DNA of 64,000 bases from CAYWPG01 sp964460035 (GCA_964460035.1 CAYWPG010000011.1:33157-97156), one strand, 5' to 3'; counted from the first letter of the stretch, positions 33,977 to 43,278 are shown. The notes: a model not told the origin generated them from the letters alone. Program-made: numbers and translations.

Positions 33977-34723
33977 ATGGACCTTGGACTGCAAGGCCTC
34001 AATGCGCTGGTAACCGGCAGCACCGCCGGTATAGGGGCGGCCATTGCGGAAACCTTGGCGCGCGAAGGCTGCAACGTCGCTATCTGCTCGCGCAACCGGA
34101 ATCGCGTGGATTCCATGTTGGAACGCCTCGCCGCTCACGGGACGAAATGCGTAGGCCACGCGGTGGACGTAACCGACGCTGCGGCATTCAAGGCCTGGGT
34201 CGATAACGCTGCGCAACAGCTAGGCGGACTGGACATCTACGTCGCGAACGTCAGTGCGATGACGACGGACTGGACCGATGCGGTGAATACGGACGTGCTC
34301 GGAACCGTTAGCGGCATCAACGCCGTACTCCCCTACCTGCAGCAATCCCAGCACGCTGCCATCGTCTACATCAGCTCCATCGCCGGAACCGTTGGCGTGC
34401 CCCGGCTGGCCGCCTATGGTGCCGTGAAAGCCGCGATGACGCACTACATGAAGAGCCTGGCGGTGGGCCTTGTAAAGAAGGGCATTCGGGTGAATACCGT
34501 CTCCCCCGGCGATATTCTCTTCGAGGGAGGAGTTTGGGACCGCGCGCGCCGCGACAATCCGGAGTATTTCGCCAAGGTACTCAAGCGCAATCCCATGGGA
34601 CGACTAGGAACGCCTCAGGAGATCGCCAATGCGGCCGTCTTCCTGGCCAGCCCCGCAGCCAGTTTCATCACCGGCGCTCATCTTGTGGCCGATGGCGGCA
34701 ATACTACGCATGTGCATTTCTAG
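33977..34723 (+). CDS. SDR family oxidoreductase
   Basis: This 248-residue classical short-chain dehydrogenase has TGSTAGIG (13-20), catalytic Ser133/134, Tyr147 and Lys151 (YGAVKAAM), and the closing ITGAHLVADGGNTTHVHF. The normally conserved NNAG after the fourth strand is NVSA, a marked change that occurs in some SDRs. The cofactor is probably NADP(H), given Arg after the second strand (SRNRNRV). The substrate is unknown. ATG 33977 follows GGAGGGGAA. A DUF1289 gene follows within 10 bp. Confidence 0.85.
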   Translation: MDLGLQGLNALVTGSTAGIGAAIAETLAREGCNVAICSRNRNRVDSMLERLAAHGTKCVGHAVDVTDAAAFKAWVDNAAQQLGGLDIYVANVSAMTTDWTDAVNTDVLGTVSGINAVLPYLQQSQHAAIVYISSIAGTVGVPRLAAYGAVKAAMTHYMKSLAVGLVKKGIRVNTVSPGDILFEGGVWDRARRDNPEYFAKVLKRNPMGRLGTPQEIANAAVFLASPAASFITGAHLVADGGNTTHVHF

Positions 34724-34733
34724 CAGGGGCGCT

Positions 34734-34952
34734 GTGGCATTGAGTGATTGGGTAGCGGCACGCAGCCCCTGCGTGGCCATCTGCCGGCTCGAGCAGGAGA
34801 TCTGCATAGGCTGCGGCCGCACCCGCCAGGAAATCGCTGCGTGGCCCAGCCTGGACCTGGAAGGCGAGCGGACCGTCAACGCCGCGGCCGCACAAAGGCG
34901 TGCCCGGCTCGGTCTGCCGAAGACTCAGCCTGGCAGGCGTGGTATGCGCTGA
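34734..34952 (+). CDS. DUF1289 domain protein
   Basis: The 72-residue protein contains SPCVAICRLEQEICIGCGRTRQEIAAW, the DUF1289 signature with four cysteines arranged as a likely metal or Fe-S site. GTG 34734 is preferred because it lies six bases after AGGGGC and leaves only ten residues before the domain. TTG 34740 and ATG 34710 (overlapping the SDR) are alternatives. The function of the family is unknown. Confidence 0.8.
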   Translation: MALSDWVAARSPCVAICRLEQEICIGCGRTRQEIAAWPSLDLEGERTVNAAAAQRRARLGLPKTQPGRRGMR

Positions 34953-35055
34953 TTATCGATTAGTGCCGCCGGCCCAATCAGCGCGCGCTCACTCAATGCA
35001 CGCCCTGGATACGGACCGGCGGCTTGAATGGCTAACGAGTGCCTAATCCAGGGAG

Positions 35056-35301
35056 TTATCTCGGCGCGCCGGTGGTAGTCGTCTCCCTATGGCGATAAGT
35101 GCTTGCCGGTACGGCAAGCTGAGGCGAGACCACCGCTGCGTATATAGCGGCAAGGCCAACAATCACGTAGATGATCCGAGACAACACGCTCATCTCGCCG
35201 AAGATCGCCGCGACCAGATCGAACTGAAACAGGCCCACTAGCCCCCAGTTCAGGCCACCGACGATCAGCAGTATCAAAGCAACCCAATTCGCTCCTCTCA
35301 T
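35056..35301 (-). CDS. DUF378 family small membrane protein
   Basis: The 81-residue protein, MRGANWVALILLIVGGLNWGLVGLFQFDLV, has two transmembrane segments and the GGLNWGLVGLFQFD motif that defines DUF378. The tail after residue 58 is polar. ATG 35301 is set by GGAGG eight bases upstream, which removes 21 residues of unsupported N-terminal extension. Confidence 0.88.
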   Translation of the reverse strand: MRGANWVALILLIVGGLNWGLVGLFQFDLVAAIFGEMSVLSRIIYVIVGLAAIYAAVVSPQLAVPASTYRHRETTTTGAPR

Positions 35302-35560
35302 ACTCGCCTCCGTGTCTCCCATCGACGCCCATCCGTCAACTACGGATCCCGCTGCCTGCGTCACGGCAGCGGGTGCCTGGGCATTGTTAGAGGCACTTAG
35401 TGGTAGATCTACGCTGTTTCAATGCAAAACGGGTATGAAAAGGCTTATTCCGGCGGTAGCGACTCGGTAACCAACCGAGTACGACCGCATCCCGTAGCAG
35501 CAACAGCCGCCGTGATGGGTCCGCCGCAAACCGTGCATAGTTCACATTTTCAAGCTATTA

Positions 35561-35575
35561 TGTTGCAATGCAACA
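35561..35575. promoter_or_regulatory. 15-bp perfect palindrome upstream of a GNAT gene
   Basis: TGTTGCA-A-TGCAACA is a perfect inverted repeat 65 bp upstream of the GNAT start, in the 339-base gap between DUF378 and that gene. Half-sites TGTTGCA recur twice at 31889-31912. It looks like a repressor or activator site, but the protein is unknown. Confidence 0.5.
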
Positions 35576-35640
35576 GATCCCTCTGCATATTGCTTCCAGC
35601 ATGCCCTAGGGCGCTGCTCCCCTAGCAAACAGGAGTAACC

Positions 35641-36270
35641 ATGAGCGAGAAGTCCTCTCCAATCATTCGCCAGCTCCTCTGGTCGGAGAAGGCCGCGCTG
35701 CGCGCCCATCTATTGCGCCTCGCGCCAGAGGACCGGAGGGCGCGCTTCGCGGGTATCGCCACGGACGCCACGATCAATGCGTACGTGGACAGCCTGCCTT
35801 CGGCATTGAACAGCTATCGCGCACTTGGCGCATTCGTTGATGGCGTCTTGCGCGGCGTGGCCGAATGCCGGATACAGGGCCCTTACTGGGCACCTGAAGC
35901 CGAGCTCGCTTTCAGCGTCGAGCATGAGTTCCAACGTCAAGGGATCGGTAGCGAGCTGTTCCGCCGCATGGTGAGCTTAACGCGCAACCGTGGCATTCGT
36001 CGCATCTACATTCTCACCGAGCGCAGCAATGTCGCGATGCACGCCGTGGCGCACAAGCACGGTATGCGCCTGCGTGCCGGTTATGAGGTCGAGGGCGTAA
36101 TGGAACTCGAAGGCCCCACGCCACTATCTGTTGCGGAGGAAATGCTGGGTGAAGGGACGGCGTGGTTCTGCGAAGGGGTGGCGCTGCTCACCAAACAGCT
36201 TGCTCAAGCCCGTTCGAAGATGCCTGGCATCCAGTCTGCTCAAAGCTGGGGGTTTCCAGCCCTCGCTTAG
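35641..36270 (+). CDS. GNAT family N-acetyltransferase
   Basis: The 209-residue acetyltransferase has the acetyl-CoA loop in VEHEFQRQGIGSELFRRMVSL (motif RQGIG) and a closing helix NVAMHAVAHKHGM. The N-terminal 70 residues (PIIRQLLWSEKAALRAHLLRL) contain PEDRRARFAG, seen in GNATs related to protein/CoA-synthetase acetylation domains. The substrate is unknown. ATG 35641 has AACAGGAGTAA upstream. A palindromic operator-like site lies 65 bp before it. Confidence 0.88.
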   Translation: MSEKSSPIIRQLLWSEKAALRAHLLRLAPEDRRARFAGIATDATINAYVDSLPSALNSYRALGAFVDGVLRGVAECRIQGPYWAPEAELAFSVEHEFQRQGIGSELFRRMVSLTRNRGIRRIYILTERSNVAMHAVAHKHGMRLRAGYEVEGVMELEGPTPLSVAEEMLGEGTAWFCEGVALLTKQLAQARSKMPGIQSAQSWGFPALA

Positions 36271-36405
36271 AGCGCGCCTTCGTACCTCGCCGCGGGCCGC
36301 ACTTGCCATGACACCGGCCCGCTTCACTCTACAGAAGACCCATCCAGCTAGGCCGCACCCGTCCGTACCGTCCCATCGCAGTGCGGCGCGAGACGAAGCT
36401 CGCAA

Positions 36406-37185
36406 TCACCGCACGGCCTGCGACTGCTGTCGTTCCTCGGCACGGGCCGACAGGTACGCTTCCTGCCAGCCGCGGTAACGGCGTATCAGATCCTGCATGG
36501 TATCTTCGTCGTAAGGGCGCAGCCCGCTCATGACGAGCTTCTTGGCCCCCTGCCCCACAACGGTGCCGTCAGTCGAGATCTGGAAGGACAGGGCAGCATC
36601 GCCCCGCTTACCGTTGACCTCCAGACTGAGCTCGCCTACCGCAAGCTCGACCTCCCCCAGGGCCAGGCTCTGCAACTCCAGCGCCATGCTCTCGTACACG
36701 ATCAGCGGCCGATCCGGGTTGACCATGACCTCTTGAGCTTTCATCAAGGGCACGAGAATATGGGGGAAGTTATGGCCGGAGAAGGCTACATAGCGGCGTA
36801 CGAGCGCCTCGACGACGGCGGCGTCCCTAGTGCTGGCTCCGCTGCGCCGCACTTCCAAGAACGTCTTGCCGGCGGCATCCGTGATCTCGAAATCGTCGCC
36901 AGGCTGGGAGGGAAAGCGCAATCCGACATTCTCGCCAACCATGCCCTTGAAGGAAAACTGCATCCGTTCGCTAACGCCGTAACGGCCCAGAACCAGCGCG
37001 AACAGCAAATCGCCCGGCACGCAAAACCGTTTGTTGTCGGCGTCGTGTATCGGGTTGAAATCGCCCGCAATTTCCTTGGCAAAGCGGCTGCCCTGCTCGG
37101 CGCTGATGTGAACGAGGCCGTCCACTTCGGTGTGGAAATCTTCCAAAAACACGAGGTAGTCCTGAATGGTTGGTAGATCCGGCAC
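36406..37185 (-). CDS. DUF3581 family protein
   Basis: This 259-residue soluble protein contains the family core SRFAKEIAGDFNPIHDADNKRFCVPGDLLFALVL, which resembles hotdog/MaoC-like dehydratase folds (the FNPIHxD motif). No enzyme activity is established for the family, which is found in gammaproteobacteria. The gene is divergent from the FMN riboswitch. Confidence 0.85.
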   Translation of the reverse strand: MPDLPTIQDYLVFLEDFHTEVDGLVHISAEQGSRFAKEIAGDFNPIHDADNKRFCVPGDLLFALVLGRYGVSERMQFSFKGMVGENVGLRFPSQPGDDFEITDAAGKTFLEVRRSGASTRDAAVVEALVRRYVAFSGHNFPHILVPLMKAQEVMVNPDRPLIVYESMALELQSLALGEVELAVGELSLEVNGKRGDAALSFQISTDGTVVGQGAKKLVMSGLRPYDEDTMQDLIRRYRGWQEAYLSARAEERQQSQAVR

Positions 37186-37406
37186 TGGATTCTAGCCGAC
37201 CGCAGCCATCGGGGCGAGTGTACGGCGCAAACTCAAAGAGCTGCCCTCCAACTCAGAGCGCTCCATACCAGGGCCCAACTTAGCTCTGAACCCGTTTGGC
37301 GGCCGGCAGAGACTGTCTCTGCTACGATCACGCCCGCCCGCCAGTTAGTCTTGCGTCACACCTCTCGAACACAGTAGCAGCCCTTCTCTGGGGAGTGCTT
37401 GCGCAC

Positions 37407-37436
37407 TTGCCTTCGCAGGCCTGAACGGCGTATTGT
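37407..37436 (+). promoter_or_regulatory. Possible promoter of the ribH leader
   Basis: TTGCCT (37407-37412) and TATTGT (37431-37436) are separated by 18 bases and lie 35 bases before the FMN aptamer. The match to sigma-70 is moderate. Confidence 0.35.
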
Positions 37437-37470
37437 GCTCCAGCCGACGCGGTTCAATCCGCTAGCGGCA

Positions 37471-37610
37471 CGTTCTCAGGGCGGGGTGGAAGTCCCCACC
37501 GGCGGTGAGCGCGAGACCTGCGCAAGCCCGCGAGCGCCCGCCAATGGCGGGGTCAGCAGATTCGGTGCGAATCCGAAGCCGACGGTTACAGTCCGGATGA
37601 AAGAGAACGG
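37471..37610 (+). ncRNA. FMN riboswitch (RFN element)
   Basis: The conserved blocks are present in order: TTCTCAGGGCGGGGTGGAAG, TCCCCACCGGCGGT, the variable arm, GGGGTCAGCAGATTCGGTG, then GAATCCGAAGCCGACGG and ACAGTCCGGATGAAAGAGAA. The element lies 84 bp upstream of the lumazine synthase start. It senses FMN and represses riboflavin-gene expression. Whether control is by termination or by masking the ribosome site cannot be settled, and no clear T-run terminator is seen between it and the gene. Confidence 0.97.
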
Positions 37611-37693
37611 GAATCGCCAACGCGACGCGGATGCTGTGTCATCCGTGGCGCCGTGCCCGTCTCGCCCTGATTCTGGCCCTTATGGAGGTAACC

Positions 37694-38218
37694 ATGAATC
37701 AGCGCACTCCTCTAGATTACCCCTCTAGACTCGAACTTGGCAGCGAGCGCATCGCCTATGTGCAAGCCACTTGGCATCGCGACGTCGTGGATCAGGCCTG
37801 GCAAGGATTCATTCCCACCATGGCCGAGCGCGGCGTAGATGAGGCGCAGATCGATCGTTTCGAAGTGCCGGGAGTCTTCGAGATCCCTCTGCATGCCCAG
37901 CGCCTGGCCGCGAGTGGCCGGTATTGCGCTGTAGTCGCAGCCGGCTTCATCGTCGATGGCGGCATTTATCGCCACGAGTTCGTATCGGACGCCGTCATCA
38001 ACGGCTTGATGCGCGTGCAACTGGACACCGGCATCCCGGTCTTCTCGGTGGTACTAACCCCGCAACGCTTTCACGAGCACGAAGAACATCGGCGCTTTTT
38101 CGTCGAGCACTTCGTCGTCAAGGGGCGGGAAGCGGCAAATGCCTGCGTGGACACCCTGTTAGCCCTGCGCAAGCTACCCGCCGCCGCACCAAGCTCTGCG
38201 GTAGCAAGCGCCGTCTGA
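37694..38218 (+). CDS. ribH: 6,7-dimethyl-8-ribityllumazine synthase, RibH2 type
   Basis: This 174-residue enzyme condenses the pyrimidinedione and dihydroxybutanone phosphate to lumazine, the penultimate riboflavin step. It has the segment FEVPGVFEIPLHAQRLA, GFIVDGGIYRHEFVSDAVINGLMRVQLDTGIPVFSVVLTP with the catalytic His, and HEEHRRFFVEHFVVKGREAANA. The last region and GGIYRHEF match the decameric RibH2 branch, known from Brucella and Pseudomonas. ATG 37694 follows GGAGGTAACC. It is the only rib gene here and is under an FMN riboswitch. Confidence 0.93.
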   Translation: MNQRTPLDYPSRLELGSERIAYVQATWHRDVVDQAWQGFIPTMAERGVDEAQIDRFEVPGVFEIPLHAQRLAASGRYCAVVAAGFIVDGGIYRHEFVSDAVINGLMRVQLDTGIPVFSVVLTPQRFHEHEEHRRFFVEHFVVKGREAANACVDTLLALRKLPAAAPSSAVASAV

Positions 38219-38233
38219 TACTTACCGGTCCGA

Positions 38234-38261
38234 GACGGCCCGCCGCACGCGGCGGGCCGTC
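38234..38261. terminator. GC hairpin after ribH
   Basis: An 11-13 bp perfect stem (GACGGCCCGCC and its complement) with a very short loop lies 16 bases after the ribH stop and 14 bases before the stop of the convergent gene. It probably ends both transcripts. There is no T-run. Confidence 0.6.
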
Positions 38262-38274
38262 ATCCGCCATGAGT

Positions 38275-38616
38275 TTACTGCAGTTCCTGGGCGCTATCGG
38301 CGCTGCTTTCCGCGTCGATGGATTCATGCGGCCGGGCGACTTCGGCCCGAAAGGTATAGCGCCCGTCGTCGCGGCGGAACGGCCACCACACACGTGTGCA
38401 TTTCAGGCAAACCAGACGCGTGGGGTTCGTCGGGGTATTTAGTAAAGCCCGATGCAGGTGCTGGTTTTGGCGTGTCTTGATTATCGCGATCCGACGCGCC
38501 TCGTACTCATCGGCTGCTTTCACATAATGCGTGACGTCGAACCCGATCAACTCCGGCTCGCCGGTTAGGTTGACCAGAAAGTTCTCGCCCCGCAACACGA
38601 CCTTATACAAAGGCAT
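38275..38616 (-). CDS. Hypothetical protein
   Basis: The 113-residue protein begins MPLYKVVLRGENFLVNLTGEPELIGFDVTHYVKAADEYEARRIAI and later has RLVCLKCTRVWWPFRRDDGRYTFRAE. The Cys pair (CLKC) followed by W-W could be a half metal site. ATG 38616 has GGAG nine bases upstream. Proteins beginning like this occur in gammaproteobacteria, but I know no function. Confidence 0.65.
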   Translation of the reverse strand: MPLYKVVLRGENFLVNLTGEPELIGFDVTHYVKAADEYEARRIAIIKTRQNQHLHRALLNTPTNPTRLVCLKCTRVWWPFRRDDGRYTFRAEVARPHESIDAESSADSAQELQ

Positions 38617-38865
38617 ACAGGTAACTCCGCAACTTCTCGGGCGGGTATCGATACGAGCAAGGCATGCAACTGCGCCTGTACAGCGCACCACCAGCACCCG
38701 ACAACTCTTGGCGTTCGGATGAACAGGATCCGCCCGCGCGCATCATCCGACAAAATGCGCGCAAATACACCTCCCGCGACTATCTGCTTTCGCGGCCAGC
38801 TCTGAATTCAGAAAGCGCATAGGTAACGCCCGCTGCCAGCGCCGCTGGCCCGGCTGGCGCCGGAC

Positions 38866-39798
38866 TCAAGCCATAAGCTCCACCAGAGCAAGCGCCAGCG
38901 GCGTAGTAAGGGCTCCTGCGGCGGTGGAAAAAACCATGCTGCCGGCCACCGGCCCTTGCATGACCTCGAACTGCACGGCCATCAGATAAACGTTCACCCC
39001 TACCGATAACGACGCAAGCAGCACCACAACCTGCGTTTCGAGCAGCGGCAGGCCGAGCAGACGTGCCAGCACCCATACCGAAAGCGGCATGACGACTAAC
39101 TTGAGGGCAGAGATAGCGACGCTTTCTCGCCATCCGGCCCGCAGCCCGTACTCCGCCAGCCCCATCCCCAGAGACAGCAAGGACAGAGGGCCCGATGCCT
39201 TACCCAGGAGCTCCAGCGGCCTGTCGACCGGCTCCGGCAGGTTTCCTCCCGCCAGGCCGAACAAAGTTCCGCTCAGGATACTCGCTACCACAGGGTTGGT
39301 TAGCACGTTGCGAACGGTTCGGGCGATTCCGGTCAGCGACGGCGTTCCGTGACGAGCCCACTCGACCGACACGGTGACCAGGGTCCAGAGTATGAATGCG
39401 TTGAACACCAGCACCAGACTCACCGCCGGCAACGCCTCGGGCCCCAGCAGCGCGGTAGCGAGCGGCACGCCCAGCAGCACGTTGTTCGAGAACACGCCGG
39501 CCAGGGCGAACACGGACTGGGAAACGCCATCCAGCGCGAACAGCCGCCAACCGACCAGCCGGCCAATCCCGAACACCAGCAGGCAGCTCCCGAAGAACGC
39601 CAGCAGCAGTCGCGCATCCACCGGCGGCAGCTCGGACAGTCCGCTCATCATGCGAAACAGCAAAGCCGGTATCGCCACCGAGAACACCAGCTTAGCGACC
39701 AGGTCGGAGATCCGCTTGGGCACACCGAACACGGCGACCAGCAGGTAACCGGCCAACACGAGGGCAAACAGCGGCGCTGCGAGCAGAAAATTGGACAT
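38866..39798 (-). CDS. AEC family transporter
   Basis: This 310-residue membrane protein of the auxin-efflux-carrier (AEC/YfdV) family has about ten transmembrane helices in two halves, with a first-half ALAGVFSNNVLLGVPLATALLG and a closing VLLASLSVGVNVYLMAVQFEV. Bacterial members move organic acids such as malate or malonate. The substrate is unknown here. It starts 17 bp after the MFS gene stop, so the two may be co-transcribed. A second AEC gene lies at 54976. Confidence 0.88.
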   Translation of the reverse strand: MSNFLLAAPLFALVLAGYLLVAVFGVPKRISDLVAKLVFSVAIPALLFRMMSGLSELPPVDARLLLAFFGSCLLVFGIGRLVGWRLFALDGVSQSVFALAGVFSNNVLLGVPLATALLGPEALPAVSLVLVFNAFILWTLVTVSVEWARHGTPSLTGIARTVRNVLTNPVVASILSGTLFGLAGGNLPEPVDRPLELLGKASGPLSLLSLGMGLAEYGLRAGWRESVAISALKLVVMPLSVWVLARLLGLPLLETQVVVLLASLSVGVNVYLMAVQFEVMQGPVAGSMVFSTAAGALTTPLALALVELMA

Positions 39799-39815
39799 GC
39801 CTCGTAGGATCGCCG

Positions 39816-41144
39816 TTACTGAAGCAAGCTACGGCCGCCTACGGCGCGCAGCCGGCTGTTCATCAATACGAACAGGATCACGAGCGCAGTGAGCACCATG
39901 CTCAGAAGATACGGCGCCTGCGGCAACATCTTATAGAGCGGCATGCCTACGAAGGGAGATATCACGACGGCAAGACCGCCGGTCGCATTCATCAATCCAG
40001 CCACCCCTCCCTGCTCGTCTGCTCCAACCGACACCGATGCGCCGGCAATCACACCGGGTCTCATCAGTCCGGTGGCGAATCCGAGCAGAGTCATGGCCGC
40101 GAACATGGCCGGATAAGTACTCACGAACACGATAACCGCAAAACCGACAACGCCAGCCAGCGCGCCGACGCCCACCAACGCGCGCGGCGATGGTTGTAGC
40201 ACGCGGATCACGATAAGCTGCGCGAACAATACGGCACCGGCGGTACCCATCAGGGCGATACCCACCGCGCGCGCGCCCTCGGTTGAGCTCATGCCCAGCA
40301 CATCCATGGCATAGAAGCCGGCAGCCTGCATAGACATGGCCTGCGCGATCTCGATGATCACCGCCACCACAAGAAATGGCCACACCCGCGGATCCACCAG
40401 CTTCAGTTTCACCCGTTCCCCCGTGCTACGGGGCGCTGGCGGCGGGTCTTTGGGCAAGAACAGCGCCACCGCGAGCGCGCCCAAGCCGCCCAGGACGGCA
40501 ACGGCATAGAACGGTGCGGTGAATCCAAACGGCAGCATCACGGCAACGACAGCGGGGCCGACGATGATGCCCAGCGCGAACGCGGCACTGAGCGCCGCCA
40601 GCTGCGACGCGCGCTCGTGCGGTGCAGTGCGATCGGCGATGTAAGCCTGTGCCGACGGCACCGCGGCAGAGCCGAAACCGCCAAAGATAGCCCGCGCCAC
40701 GATCAGCATCACGAAGGTGGTCATCAGCGCGAGGTGGCCCGAAAGACCAAGGTGCAGGCAGACGGCGAACGAGCCCATGGAGATGGAAAACGCTGATAGC
40801 CCAAGCAGTATCAACGGCCTACGGCCCAGCAAATCGCTGCGGTTACCCCAGTAAGGGGCACCTAGCATCCAGAGCAGCGCCGAGACGGTGAAAATGCTGC
40901 CGACCTGCAGCTCCGTGAATCCCATGTCGCGCCCAGCTGGCGGCAGTACCGCAAATACCAGCGACTGCCCCATGCCCAGACTGATCAAACTGACGAACAA
41001 CACCAAGAACGAACGCCGATAAGACGACGGGGTAACGGCCACCGTAACCGGCTCCAAATCGGCGGCATCTAGCACTTCCACCACTTCGGCTTCGCTACTT
41101 GAGTTGCTCACGGACGAACCACAAGTGTTGCAGATTGAAACCAT
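39816..41144 (-). CDS. MFS transporter
   Basis: The 442-residue protein has a polar N-terminal stretch of 40 residues followed by 12 transmembrane helices. The MFS motif A-like loop is GNRSDLLGRRPLILLG (between helices 2 and 3). A long central loop (FLPKDPPPAPRSTGERVKLK) divides the halves. The N-terminus may start later, since no good ribosome site is seen at ATG 41144. Substrate unknown; it resembles multidrug/sugar-efflux types. Confidence 0.85.
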   Translation of the reverse strand: MVSICNTCGSSVSNSSSEAEVVEVLDAADLEPVTVAVTPSSYRRSFLVLFVSLISLGMGQSLVFAVLPPAGRDMGFTELQVGSIFTVSALLWMLGAPYWGNRSDLLGRRPLILLGLSAFSISMGSFAVCLHLGLSGHLALMTTFVMLIVARAIFGGFGSAAVPSAQAYIADRTAPHERASQLAALSAAFALGIIVGPAVVAVMLPFGFTAPFYAVAVLGGLGALAVALFLPKDPPPAPRSTGERVKLKLVDPRVWPFLVVAVIIEIAQAMSMQAAGFYAMDVLGMSSTEGARAVGIALMGTAGAVLFAQLIVIRVLQPSPRALVGVGALAGVVGFAVIVFVSTYPAMFAAMTLLGFATGLMRPGVIAGASVSVGADEQGGVAGLMNATGGLAVVISPFVGMPLYKMLPQAPYLLSMVLTALVILFVLMNSRLRAVGGRSLLQ

Positions 41145-41325
41145 ATTAGCAGGTGCCGATTCCCTGAGCCTGAAGATCTTCTAATCCTCAGGGGTCAGCT
41201 TTTCCTAGCCTTTCGGCACACGCGTCCGGCGCTATTTTCCCGTTGCAGGCTTGTATGGGCACCGAAGAACATCACCTTCAACAAGGTAGCAGTCTATCCG
41301 ACTTAACGGTCCGTAGGGAGAGCAT

Positions 41326-42102
41326 GTGAGCGGCGGCGGCACTTTGCCTTTCGTTCCTTATTGCGGCGAGCCTGCCGCGGCCAGCGCAATCGGAGGCGCC
41401 TGGAATCTAGGCCCAATTCTGCTGCTGGCCTTCGCTCTGGCCGCGCTGTTCGGCATACAGCGTTTGCGGGACACCTCCCCCATGCGCAGAGCCTGCTTCG
41501 CCGGTGCCTGGGGTCTGCTTTTTGTCGCGCTGGTGTCGCCGCTATGCAATCTGACCTCGGCCCTATTCAGTGCCCGTGTAGCTCAGCATCTGCTCATCAT
41601 TCAGTTAGCGCCGCCGCTGTTGCTGCTCAGCGGCGTGTTATCGCGAACGAAAAGACCCGCCTGGCGAATTGGAGTCGGTCCGGTCTGGGTCGCGCACGGC
41701 GCGCTCATCTGGCTTTGGCACCTGCCGGCGCCCTACGAAGCCGCCTTACGCTGGAGCGCGATCCTTTGGCTAATGCACGGCTCGCTGTTTTTCACCGCGC
41801 TGGCAGCCTGGCGCACGCTCCTCGCCAGCGCACCCGGAGAAGCCGCACGTGCTGTGCTGGCCGCCTTCGGCACTTCGGCGCACATGGGGCTGTTGGGTGC
41901 GTTGCTGACTTTCGCTCCAGCACCGCTGTTCGGCTACCACTTATTCACAAGCCATTTGTGGGGGCTGACTGCGCTGGAAGATCAGCAACTCGCCGGCCTG
42001 GTCATGTGGATTATCGGCTGTACTTTCTATGCTGCGGCGGCACTTGCAGTGCTAGCCAAGCTGTTGCGGGCCCTGGAAGCCCTCGGTCCAGTTCGCGTAT
42101 AG
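41326..42102 (+). CDS. ctaG: Cytochrome c oxidase assembly factor CtaG (caa3 type)
   Basis: The 258-residue membrane protein, with about seven helices, begins at GTG 41326 behind AGGGAGA. Family features include AQHLLIIQLAPPLLLLSG, PVWVAHGALIWLWHLPAPYEAALRWS, LMHGSLFFTALAAW and EDQQLAGLVMWIIGC, with several histidines suited to metal or haem handling. Members help assemble the CuA/CuB centre of caa3-type oxidases. No oxidase genes are in the window. Confidence 0.88.
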   Translation: MSGGGTLPFVPYCGEPAAASAIGGAWNLGPILLLAFALAALFGIQRLRDTSPMRRACFAGAWGLLFVALVSPLCNLTSALFSARVAQHLLIIQLAPPLLLLSGVLSRTKRPAWRIGVGPVWVAHGALIWLWHLPAPYEAALRWSAILWLMHGSLFFTALAAWRTLLASAPGEAARAVLAAFGTSAHMGLLGALLTFAPAPLFGYHLFTSHLWGLTALEDQQLAGLVMWIIGCTFYAAAALAVLAKLLRALEALGPVRV

Positions 42103-42336
42103 AGCCCGCGTCGGACCAGCTCTTGTAATAGCCTTGCAGTCAGCCCCAGTTCATCATCCCAAGGCCCCTTTGCCGGAGCTACGCACAGCTTTGCCTGCGA
42201 ACTCAGAACAGTGTAGGCACACCGGAACTTGAACCTCCTTTCCCCAACGTGGCTCAGGCTACCGGCATCCAGTGCCGGCAAGCGCCGTCCGTGCGCCGAT
42301 CGACCGTCCCGCTACCGGTTATCTCGGAGGAGGCAC

Positions 42337-43278
42337 ATGCGTACGAAGCTAATCGACAAGGCATTGTTGTTCCTGGCCCGCCGTTCCCACACCATTTCGC
42401 AGCGCGTTACGCTCAGCGTCCCCACGCGGCTGAGCGGCAACATGCTGCGCATTCCGGTGGTAGCGGGTGCCGGCTTCCAAAACCTCGCCTTAGGGCCGGA
42501 CGACTTCGAGCTGCGCCAGGTCGCCCACCAGGTCATCGCCCGCAGCGAAGGTGCGATCATCGATGTGGGCTGCAACATCGGTCATTTTCTGGAGCTATGC
42601 GTGCTCGCCGACCGCTCTCGGCGTTATATCGGCTTCGATGTCAGCCTGGCCTGTTGCTACTACGTGGAGCGCTTCATACGCGAGAACGGACTGACCGCGC
42701 ACAGCGTGTTTCCTATCGGACTTACCGACGGCGCCGGGGTCGAGGAATACCTGTCCAATAGCGCCTTCGACGTCTGTGCCTCGCTGAGCAAACGCTCCCA
42801 TGCCTCCGACCGCTTTCTGGGCAGCGGCGTCGTGTTGACCGAAACGGGCGATGAGGTAGTGGCTCGCTTGGGCCTGTCCGGGATCGCCTTGATCAAGATC
42901 GATGTGGAGGGCTTAGAGCCAAGGGTCTTGGACGGATTCAAGGAGACGATTTCGCGGGAGCGCCCGGCGCTGATTTTCGAGGTGCTGAGTTACGCTCATT
43001 TGGAAGAGCAGATAGGCGATGTTCGCGAGCGCGATGCCGTTATCGCTCATAGGCGCGAAGCGGCACTGGCCATAGAGAATTTCCTGAGTAACCGCGACTA
43101 CGTCACTTATCGCATGCGCGACGGCGGCTATCTGGAGTATCGCCACACCATAGACCCTGGCAACTTTCGCGCCGATACGTCCTGCGATCATCTGGCGGTG
43201 CCGCGCGAACGCGCTCCGCTATTGCTGGACGGCTACCCGTGCGGGGCGGATGAGCTGCCCCAGCAAGCCTTGGCTTAA
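42337..43278 (+). CDS. FkbM family methyltransferase
   Basis: This 313-residue SAM-dependent methyltransferase has motif I in AIIDVGCNIGHFLELC, the FDVSLACCYYVERFI acidic loop, and the FkbM signature LIKIDVEGLEPRVLDGF followed by LIFEVLSYAHLEE. FkbM enzymes methylate hydroxyls of sugars or polyketides, often for surface glycans. ATG 42337 is set by GGAGGAGG. The N-terminal basic helix (MRTKLIDKALLFLARRS) could associate with membrane. Confidence 0.88.
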   Translation: MRTKLIDKALLFLARRSHTISQRVTLSVPTRLSGNMLRIPVVAGAGFQNLALGPDDFELRQVAHQVIARSEGAIIDVGCNIGHFLELCVLADRSRRYIGFDVSLACCYYVERFIRENGLTAHSVFPIGLTDGAGVEEYLSNSAFDVCASLSKRSHASDRFLGSGVVLTETGDEVVARLGLSGIALIKIDVEGLEPRVLDGFKETISRERPALIFEVLSYAHLEEQIGDVRERDAVIAHRREAALAIENFLSNRDYVTYRMRDGGYLEYRHTIDPGNFRADTSCDHLAVPRERAPLLLDGYPCGADELPQQALA

